Source: Desulfobacteraceae bacterium (GTDB lineage Bacteria > Desulfobacterota > Desulfobulbia > Desulfobulbales > Desulfobulbaceae). From it: a stretch of DNA of 8,564 nucleotides. Shown in pieces: positions 1 to 5,258 of the stretch; within the stretch, counting starts at the first letter, position 1, and every line of letters begins with the position of its first letter. The stretch is taken from positions 1-8,564 of the forward strand of contig JALHJD010000167.1 in NCBI GenBank assembly GCA_022837185.1. The letters run 5' to 3'. A model generated the notes under the pieces. It was not told where the DNA came from. It saw only the letters and a list, made by a program, of their open reading frames with translations, and made no database searches. The translations under genes and the position numbers were made by a program.

Positions 1-388
1 TGGGCTTCCAAATGGGAACGTCTGGAATATTGGCGATATCCCTGGGGAGGACGATCTCAATCACGTAATCGAGCTTCATGCCGGATTCCTTGAGGGCCTT
101 GTCCAGCGCTTCCGCCTGGGCCAGGGAGCGGGGAAAACCGTCCAGGAGCCAGCCTTTTTCCTTGGACTTGCCCAGGGTTTCGAGGACCATGGGAATGGTG
201 ATGCTGTCGGGCACCAGTTCCCCCCGGTCTATATACTCCTTGGCTTTTTTGCCGAGCTCGGTGCCGCCCTTGATGTGCTGGCGGAAAATGGCACCCGACT
301 CAATATGATCCATATGGTACTTTTTCTGTACGATGGCGCCCTGGGTGCCCTTGCCGCTGCCGTTCGGTCCGAAAGTCAAAATATTCAT
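1..388 (-). CDS. adk: adenylate kinase, 5' portion (runs off the window)
   Basis: Adenylate kinase is a cytoplasmic enzyme that interconverts ATP + AMP and 2 ADP. The ATG at 388-386 opens 129 codons without a stop to the window edge. Visible features: a P-loop GPNGSGKGT at residues 7-15 (Lys13), the AMP-binding stretch SGAIFR at 31-36 (Arg36), the NMP-domain segment with LVPDSITIPMVL at about 58-69, and the GFPR motif at 84-87 (Arg87). Asn in the P-loop, where most bacteria have Ala or Pro, and the MNILTFGPNG start recall deltaproteobacterial Adk. The start is supported by AGGAGA seven bases inside the 5' region upstream (395-400). Oddity: after ...IEIVLPRDIAN the family should enter the LID arginine motif (of the type RIMGRR), but residues 121-129 read IPDVPIWKP instead, and neither other frame restores it. 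The N-terminal identity is secure; the terminal ~10 residues are doubtful. Confidence 0.9.
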   Translation of the reverse strand, partial: MNILTFGPNGSGKGTQGAIVQKKYHMDHIESGAIFRQHIKGGTELGKKAKEYIDRGELVPDSITIPMVLETLGKSKEKGWLLDGFPRSLAQAEALDKALKESGMKLDYVIEIVLPRDIANIPDVPIWKP

Positions 389-394
389 ATGCCG

Positions 395-400
395 TCTCCT
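395..400 (-). promoter_or_regulatory. ribosome binding site of adk
   Basis: Read on the minus strand, AGGAGA lies six bases before the adk ATG at 388. It is a near-consensus Shine-Dalgarno sequence and fixes the start codon. There is no other well-placed start in frame upstream. Confidence 0.75.
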
Positions 401-455
401 TGAGTTAAGGTTGAAAAAGACGTACCGCTAACCAACTGTCCAAAATGATGAAAAA

Positions 456-493
456 GCCGGCGGGCGTGAATGAATGACAACTCATTCACCGGC
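456..493. repeat. inverted repeat in the adk upstream region
   Basis: A perfect 8-base inverted repeat, GTGAATGA (466-473) and TCATTCAC (482-489), is separated by eight bases. It is extended after a five-base bulge on one side by GCCGG (456-460) pairing with CCGGC (489-493), sharing one base. It lies about 80 bases upstream of the adk start, just downstream (in the adk direction) of the possible TATATT -10. It could be an operator or a 5'-leader hairpin. No U-run follows, so it is not a convincing terminator. Confidence 0.4.
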
Positions 494-647
494 TGAATAT
501 ACCGTAACTCGCCCCATTACGCTATGAAAATATCCAGCCCGTCCCGCCTGCCGCCTTCCCCTGCCCGGGCATGGCAAAACCGGTCAACCGGACCGTCATG
601 GCGGCGGCGGTCCCGCGTGGAATCAGCCAAACCCCCCTGCATACTTT

Positions 648-676
648 TTGACAAGCCGGCCCAAAAAGGGTAAGTC
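648..676 (+). promoter_or_regulatory. possible sigma-70 promoter for the hom operon
   Basis: A perfect -35 hexamer TTGACA (648-653) is followed after 17 bases by TAAGTC (671-676), which matches the -10 consensus poorly. The position, about 60-90 bases before the hom start and in the only large gap upstream of the operon, is right. The weak -10 keeps this tentative. Confidence 0.3.
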
Positions 677-739
677 TTGCCGGATACGGATTCGCCACAG
701 AACAACCCTTTGTCTCACTGTATTATTGCCTGGAAAATC

Positions 740-2022
740 ATGAAAGAAATTCAAGTCGGACTCATCGGCTTCGGTACGGTCGGCAGCGGCCTGGCCGAAG
801 TGCTCCTCAACGAACGGAAAAGGCTGCAGCAGCGGACCGGCCTCTCCATCCGCCTTGCCAAGGTGGCCGATATCAGGATCAGCGAACTGCCGGCCCGGTT
901 TGCCGATGTCACCCTGACCGCCAACGCCGACGACCTGTTCAACGACCCGGACATTGACATCATCGTCGAGCTGATCGGCGGCATCGAACCGGCCAAATCA
1001 TTTCTGCTCAAGGCCATTGCCGCCGGCAAACACGTGGTCACCGCCAACAAGGCCCTGATCTCCCAGGAAGGATGGGACATCTTCACCGCCGCCGCGGCGA
1101 AAAACGTCGAGGTCGGCTTCGAGGCCAGCGTCGGCGGCGGCATCCCGGTCATCAAAACCCTCAAGGAAGGTTTGGTGGCCAACAGGATTCTGGCCATCAT
1201 GGGCATCATGAACGGCACCGCCAACTACATCCTGACCAGGATGACCGACGAGGGGGCCCCCTTCGCCGACGTTCTCAAGGACGCCCAGGCGCACGGTTTC
1301 GCCGAGGCCGATCCCACCTATGACATCGAGGGGATGGACACGGCCCACAAGCTGGCCATCCTCATCTCCATCGCCTACGGCATGAACATCAGCCTCAGCG
1401 ACATCACCACCGAGGGCATTACCCGCATCGAGCCCATCGACATCCAGTTCGCCCACGAATTCGGCTACCGCATCAAGCTCCTGGCCATCAGCCGCAACCA
1501 CGGCGACCATATCGAGGCCCGGGTCCACCCCACCATGGTGCCGGAGGAACACCTGCTGGCCAATATCAACGGCCCCTTCAATGCCATCCAATTTACCGGC
1601 GACGCGGTGGGCAACATCCTCCTCTACGGCCAGGGCGCGGGCAAAATGCCGACCGGCAGCGCCGTCGCCGCCGACGTTGTCGATATCGCCAGGAACATCC
1701 GGACCGGGGCAGTCAACCGCGTGCCGGCCCTTTCCTACCTGCCGGACTGGACGAGGTGTCCTGCTCCTACTATTTCCGGATTTCCGTCAAGGACGAACCC
1801 GGCGTCCTGGCCTCCATCGCCGGGATCCTCGGCCGCCACGGCATCAGCATTGAATCGGTCATCCAGAAGGGACGCCGGCACACCGGCCCGGTGTTCGTTG
1901 TCATGCGGACCCACAGCGCCAGGGAGGCAGCGGTCCGCAAGGCTCTGGCCGAGATCGACACCCTGGATTCGGTGACCAGCCAAACGGTCAAGATCCGCAT
2001 TCTCGAGGACGACGACGAGTAG
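740..2022 (+). pseudogene. hom: homoserine dehydrogenase, split by a -1 frameshift before the ACT domain
   Basis: Homoserine dehydrogenase reduces aspartate 4-semialdehyde to homoserine with NAD(P)H, at the branch to threonine and methionine. The start at 740 (MKEIQVGLIGFGTVG) fits the family; an upstream in-frame ATG at 677 would add 21 unlikely residues. Visible: Rossmann glycine motif at residues 9-16 (GFGTVGSG), ANKAL with Lys104, and the signature GFAEADP...DIEG around 186-198. Glu189, Asp200 and Lys204 have the spacing of the yeast catalytic set Glu208/Asp219/Lys223. Family-like sequence runs in one frame to about residue 335 (VPALSYLP, near 1744). Homology then resumes in the -1 frame from about 1741 (GLDEVSCSYYFRISVKDEPG), giving a complete regulatory ACT domain that ends at TAG 2020-2022. 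If unrepaired, frame one continues through 76 unrelated residues to a stop at 1973-1975. The joined product would be about 427 aa, and the linker before the ACT domain looks roughly ten residues short. The gene is otherwise undecayed, so a sequencing or assembly error, or a recent mutation, is likely. Confidence 0.85.
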
Positions 2023-2036
2023 TCCCGCGGCCGGCC

Positions 2037-3263
2037 ATGAAGTATATCCTGCTCATCGGCGACGGCATGGGGGACCTGCCCGTGCCCGAACTCGGCAACG
2101 CCACCCCCCTGGAGGCCGCCGGGAAGCCGGCCATTGACCGCCTGGCCCGCGAGGGGGAGATGCTGCTGGTCAGAACCGTGCCCCCCGGCTTCCCGCCCGG
2201 CAGCGATGTCGCCAACCTCTCCCTGCTCGGCTACGAGCCGGAAAAATATTATACCGGACGCGCCCCTCTCGAGGCCGCCAGCATGGGCGTGGCCATCGAA
2301 TCCGACGAAATCGCCTACCGCTGCAACCTGGTGACCGTCGAATACCGGCCCGGCGGCGGCATTATCATGCGCGACTTCACCGCCGGCCATATTTCCAGCA
2401 GCGAGGCGGCTGAGCTGATCACGACCGTGCAGCGGGACTGCGGGAGCGAGCGCTTCACCTTTCATCCCGGCATCAGCTACCGGCACCTGCTGGTGGTCAA
2501 AAACAGTGCCGGCACCCCCCAGACCGTCCCGCCCCACGACCATACCGATCAGGACGTCACCCGCTTCTACCGGAACTACCTTGAGGCCGCCGACTGGCGG
2601 GAGCTGATGACCGGCAGCGCGGCGATCCTGGCGGATCATCCTGTCAATGTTCGCCGGGCCGCCCGGAACCTGCCTCCGGCCAACAGCCTGTGGCCATGGG
2701 GCGAGGGCCGGCCGCTGCGGCTGCCGCCCTTCGAGGAGCGCTACGGCATCCGCGGCAGCCTCATTTCCGCCGTCGACCTGCTGAAAGGGATCGGCATCTG
2801 CTGCGGGCTGGAAATCATCAACGTTGACGGCGCCACCGGCTATCTTGACACCAATTACGAGGGCAAGGCCCGGGCCGCGCTGGAAGCGCTGCGGGACCGG
2901 GATTTTGTCCTGGTCCATGTCGAGGCGCCCGATGAGGCGGGCCACCAGGGCATGGTCCGGGAGAAGATCCGGGCCATCGAGGATTTCGACGGCCGAATCG
3001 TCCGGCCCATCGTCGAGGAGATGGAACGGCGGGGCGGGCCGTTCCGGCTGGTGGTGACCATGGACCACTACACGCCCATCTGCCGGCGGACCCATGAAAA
3101 CTGGCCGGTGCCCATGGTCCTGTACGATTCCCGCGGCTCGGCCAGGCCGGCGGGGCTCGCCTACACCGAGGCCAACGCCAAACAGGTTGTGGCCGCCGGC
3201 GGCCCCAGCCTGGCAAGCGGCGCCGATTTTTTCGCCCGCCTGCTTGATTCCGGGGAGCGGTGA
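2037..3263 (+). CDS. apgM: ApgM-family phosphoglycerate-mutase-like protein, probable homoserine kinase
   Basis: This 408-aa protein belongs to the archaeal-type cofactor-independent phosphoglycerate mutase family (alkaline phosphatase superfamily, two metal ions, cytoplasmic). Length is typical (about 400). Metal and catalytic residues are all present: Asp9 in GDGM, Ser56 in PPGSDVAN, Asp299 and His303 in EAPDEAGHQG, Asp343-His344 in VTMDH, and His353 in RRTHENWPVP. The family block YTGRAPLEAASMG is at 72-84, and WPWGEGRP with FEERYG lies around 219-237. One subfamily is modelled as a proposed homoserine kinase in bacteria that lack ThrB. Lying 14 bases after homoserine dehydrogenase, this gene fits that role better than glycolysis: it would phosphorylate homoserine for threonine synthase. 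No clear Shine-Dalgarno precedes the ATG, so translation may be coupled to the end of hom. The family is secure; the homoserine kinase role is inferred from context. A glycolytic mutase is the alternative. Confidence 0.88.
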   Translation: MKYILLIGDGMGDLPVPELGNATPLEAAGKPAIDRLAREGEMLLVRTVPPGFPPGSDVANLSLLGYEPEKYYTGRAPLEAASMGVAIESDEIAYRCNLVTVEYRPGGGIIMRDFTAGHISSSEAAELITTVQRDCGSERFTFHPGISYRHLLVVKNSAGTPQTVPPHDHTDQDVTRFYRNYLEAADWRELMTGSAAILADHPVNVRRAARNLPPANSLWPWGEGRPLRLPPFEERYGIRGSLISAVDLLKGIGICCGLEIINVDGATGYLDTNYEGKARAALEALRDRDFVLVHVEAPDEAGHQGMVREKIRAIEDFDGRIVRPIVEEMERRGGPFRLVVTMDHYTPICRRTHENWPVPMVLYDSRGSARPAGLAYTEANAKQVVAAGGPSLASGADFFARLLDSGER

Positions 3264-3712
3264 TGAGCAACCTGACCATCAGCATGACCGAACCGGTCCA
3301 CCGCATGCACTGCCGGGTCATCTACGGCGACACCGATGCCGGCGGCGTGGTCTACAACGCCAATTTCCTCCGTTACTTCGAAATGGGCCGGACCGAGATG
3401 ATGCGCTCCCTGTCCCTGCCCTACAGCAGGATGGAGGAACGGGGCCTCATCCTGCCGGTGACCGAGAGCTACCTCCGCTTCAAGGCCCCGGCCCGCTATG
3501 ACGACCTGATCACCATCGACACCTCGCTGGTCGAGGTGAAAAAGTTCTCCTGCCGCTTCAATTACCGTATTCTCAGAGAGGAGGACAGCGGCCGGGAACG
3601 GCTGCTGGTCAAGGGCTTCACGGTCCACGCCTGCATCAACCGCCAGGGCAGGCTGACGCCGATCCCCGAAGATATCTGCCGGACGATGGCCAAGCTGTGT
3701 CAAAACGGCTGA
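3263..3712 (+). CDS. YbgC/4-hydroxybenzoyl-CoA thioesterase family protein (hot-dog fold)
   Basis: A 149-aa single-domain hot-dog thioesterase that would hydrolyse acyl-CoA (or acyl-carrier) thioesters in the cytoplasm; its substrate cannot be read from sequence. The family signature YGDTDAGGVVYNANFLRYFE lies at residues 21-40. Aligned to E. coli YbgC, Tyr14 and Asp18 are kept (Tyr21, Asp25), but the His25 position is Asn32. The middle segment LRFKAPARYDDLITIDT (71-87) is also typical. I chose ATG 3263 because it overlaps the TGA of the preceding gene by one base (TGATG) and has GGGGAG (3252-3257) five bases upstream. The GTG at 3260 would be only two bases from that site. It is the last gene of the hom operon; YbgC proper usually sits by tol-pal genes, which are absent here, so a Tol-Pal link is not supported. 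Confidence 0.85.
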   Translation: MSNLTISMTEPVHRMHCRVIYGDTDAGGVVYNANFLRYFEMGRTEMMRSLSLPYSRMEERGLILPVTESYLRFKAPARYDDLITIDTSLVEVKKFSCRFNYRILREEDSGRERLLVKGFTVHACINRQGRLTPIPEDICRTMAKLCQNG

Positions 3713-3754
3713 GCACTGTCCAACCCGGGGACTTCCGCTGATCCTCTTCCCCTG

Positions 3755-3800
3755 AAAAAAATGTCGGGACAAAAGAGGCTGCCCCCGGCTTTGCCCCGAC
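3755..3800 (-). terminator. intrinsic terminator of the cusA operon
   Basis: On the minus strand GTCGGGGCAAA (3800-3790) pairs with TTTGTCCCGAC (3773-3763) over 11 positions with one G-U wobble. A 16-base loop, itself able to form a short GCC/GGC stem, separates the arms. The stem is followed by ATTTTTTT (3762-3755). It starts 11 bases after the end of the lipoprotein gene. It works in one direction only: on the plus strand the wobble becomes an A-C mismatch and no T-run follows, so it does not serve the convergent hom operon. Confidence 0.85.
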
Positions 3801-3810
3801 CGTCCCGCTC

Positions 3811-4722
3811 CTATCGATCCTCCGACAGGTCGTGCCGCGCCAGAACGAAGTCCTGTTCGCCCCTGCTCTCCCGGCCGCGCCGGTCGCTGACCCGCCAGGC
3901 GGCCCGGACCGTCATGCCCGGCCGCAAGTCTTGGGGGGCGGTCGGATGAAGCGCTACGATCATGTCGAAGCCGGTCCGGAAATACTCGCCGGCGATCTCA
4001 CGGCCCTCCGCATCGAAGAGGCGGATGTCATGAACATCCACCGGCCGGTCGAAACCGAGGCGGATCTCCACCGGGTCCTCTCCGCCCCTCTCCCAGTCCC
4101 CCACCACCATGAGCGGCAGCGGCGGACCCGCCGGGGCGATGCGTTCGGGATTGCGGCCAAAGCCTTCCGGGGGCATCTCCGGGAGCGGCTCCCCGGCAAC
4201 GGTGATGACGACCCGTTCGATATCCTCGAACTGCAGCGCGGTTTCCGCCACCGAGGCGGCCAGCCCCTGAAAATCGGGGGAACCCGTGGCAACTCCGGGC
4301 CCGGCCAGATCCACGGTCACGCTCTCTCCGGTTTGGGCCGTCACTCGGGCGGAACTCCCCGGCGGAAAGGGGTTGCGCAAACCGCTGTGGGGCGGCAGCT
4401 CCCTGGTAACGGCCGCAAGCCCCTCCAGCAGATGGGCAAGCTGCCCCTCAGGGCGGAAGATGAACAGCGGCACCGGGCGGACCCTGTCCGGATCGGCGGT
4501 CAGGGGAAAGAAGCCGACCCGGGCGAAACAGGTCCCCTCGCCGCCCTCCGGCGGCTCGCCGAAATAGTACTCGTAAGCCTCATTGGCCTGAACCGTGCCG
4601 GAGGGCGCCGGGTGCCGGGCAGACTCCCGGCACCCGGCCACTACCAGCAGGACAGCAAGCACAATACAGGCCGGCCCGAATTGGATCAGAGATTGTCTGC
4701 CCCTGGACGGCATCGCTTTCAC
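3811..4722 (-). CDS. GerMN-domain lipoprotein of the copper-efflux operon
   Basis: A 303-aa predicted lipoprotein. The N-terminus has basic residues, a hydrophobic stretch (about 16-29) and a lipobox VAGC with Cys31; Arg at +2 suggests outer-membrane sorting by the E. coli rule. Residues about 66-180 resemble a GerMN domain: an FFPLTADPDRVRPVPLFIF strand region, a helical LAHLLEGLAAVTREL segment, PFPPGSSARV, then VTVDLAGPGV and the closing IERVVITVAGEPLPE. GerMN is named from the spore germination protein GerM but occurs widely in non-spore-formers. The rest (about 200-296, from PLPLMVVGDW to DFVLARHD) looks like a beta-rich Ig-like module (DPVEIRLGFDRPVDVHDI). The start is GTG 4722, six bases after the upstream stop, with GGAG (4733-4736) ten bases before it; ATG 4713 is an alternative too far from that site. 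Its function is unknown. It is the last gene before the terminator, so it is expressed with the efflux pump and may assist envelope metal handling or pump assembly. Confidence 0.75.
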   Translation of the reverse strand: MKAMPSRGRQSLIQFGPACIVLAVLLVVAGCRESARHPAPSGTVQANEAYEYYFGEPPEGGEGTCFARVGFFPLTADPDRVRPVPLFIFRPEGQLAHLLEGLAAVTRELPPHSGLRNPFPPGSSARVTAQTGESVTVDLAGPGVATGSPDFQGLAASVAETALQFEDIERVVITVAGEPLPEMPPEGFGRNPERIAPAGPPLPLMVVGDWERGGEDPVEIRLGFDRPVDVHDIRLFDAEGREIAGEYFRTGFDMIVALHPTAPQDLRPGMTVRAAWRVSDRRGRESRGEQDFVLARHDLSEDR

Positions 4723-4728
4723 CGTCGA

Positions 4729-5247
4729 TCACTCCACCTCGTAACTGAACACGAACTGGCGGGTCTTGCCGTCCTGGAGGCGGCTGCCCACCGTGAGTTC
4801 ATAGCTGCCCTTGTCCGGCAGACTGACATCGGCGCCGAACTGCCCCGCCATATCCATGAGCTGTATGGGCCCGGTTTCCGTTCCGTCCGGCCCCTTGATC
4901 CTGAGGGCCACGGTGCCCTCGGCAATCTGGCCGCCGGAGGCCTCTTCCGCGAACGAGACCATAAAGTGATGGGTCTCCTTCATGCCCATGGAGGCCATGA
5001 CTTCCCGCATGTCGTTCAACTGGGCGGTGGCCTTGACCCCGTCCTCGACCGTGGATCCCAGCATGATCGCCCCGGCCTGGCCGGCCATGTCATGCATGGA
5101 CTGCTCATGGCCGCCCTGCCCCTCCGCGGCCTCCATGGCCCCATGGCCCTGGTGACTCATCTCTTTTTCGTGGTTCATGGCCATGGCCCCGAAAGGCACG
5201 GCAACAGCAAGCAGGCAGGTCAACAGCAGCAGCATTTTGCGTTTCAT
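4729..5247 (-). CDS. secreted Met/His-rich protein, probable periplasmic metal-binding partner of CusA
   Basis: A 172-aa protein with a clear Sec signal peptide (MKRK, leucine-rich core, AMA cleavage after about residue 23). The mature N-terminus (24-62) is rich in Met and His: Met24, 30, 38, 51, 54 and 62, and His26, 32, 35, 47 and 52. Such composition suits Cu(I)/Ag(I). A single compact domain follows (about 66-172) with VKATAQLNDMREVMASMGM, THHFMVSF (His93-His94), GTVALRIKGPDG and a C-terminal GSYELTVGSRL strand region. It resembles small beta-sandwich proteins found beside CusA-type pumps, but I cannot name a family with certainty. It is not CusF by sequence. The start overlaps the cusA stop (ATGA) and has GGAGG six bases upstream, so translation is probably coupled. 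The likely role is to capture or hand metal to the efflux complex, or to buffer it; this is inferred from composition and location. Confidence 0.75.
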   Translation of the reverse strand: MKRKMLLLLTCLLAVAVPFGAMAMNHEKEMSHQGHGAMEAAEGQGGHEQSMHDMAGQAGAIMLGSTVEDGVKATAQLNDMREVMASMGMKETHHFMVSFAEEASGGQIAEGTVALRIKGPDGTETGPIQLMDMAGQFGADVSLPDKGSYELTVGSRLQDGKTRQFVFSYEVE

Positions 5248-5258
5248 TTGTTTCCTCC
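5244..5258 (-). promoter_or_regulatory. translational coupling site: Shine-Dalgarno and ATGA overlap
   Basis: On the minus strand, GGAGG (5258-5254) is followed by six bases and then ATGA (5247-5244). That ATGA holds both the start of the Met/His-rich gene and the TGA stop of cusA. The ribosome site is embedded in the last cusA codons (Gly-Gly-Asn-Lys). This arrangement usually ties the output of the second gene to translation of the first. Confidence 0.8.

Larger units (their letters stand above)
389..739. other. divergent intergenic region between adk and hom
   Basis: This 351-base gap separates two divergently transcribed genes, so it should hold both promoters. Besides the two sites listed separately, it contains TATATT on the minus strand (496-501), a possible -10 for adk without a convincing -35 at 16-18 bases. 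It also has a short palindrome CCGGT-CA-ACCGG (580-591) and a six-base hairpin-capable pair GGACCG/CGGTCC (590-595 with 608-613). I see no T-box, leader peptide or known riboswitch architecture. Open frames here show no recognisable protein. Confidence 0.5.

Noticed and set aside
655..683. CCGGC/GCCGG pair upstream of hom as an attenuator
   Set aside because: The stem is short, there is no leader peptide rich in Thr/Ile codons and no T-run. In this GC-rich sequence such pairs are common.
517..705. Small 62-codon minus-strand frame in the adk-hom gap
   Set aside because: It has no recognisable motif or convincing ribosome site, and it covers the likely hom promoter.
677..739. Upstream ATG as the hom start, adding 21 residues
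   Set aside because: The family starts directly before the Rossmann strand (KEIQVGLIGFG). The added residues are not conserved-looking.
1727..1736. Programmed ribosomal frameshift site in hom
   Set aside because: The GCC CTT TCC stretch in the reading frame does not fit the X-XXY-YYZ slippery pattern. A linker that looks shortened fits a deletion or error better.
1770..3095. Long open frame (441 codons) antisense to the ApgM-like gene
   Set aside because: It has low-complexity Gly/Ala/Pro/Asp/His-rich sequence with no recognisable motif, and it mirrors a well-supported gene. Long antisense frames are expected in GC-rich coding DNA.
3726..3755. GGGGA...TCCCC pair as a terminator for the hom operon
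   Set aside because: The stem is only five bases with a long loop, and no T-run follows on the plus strand.
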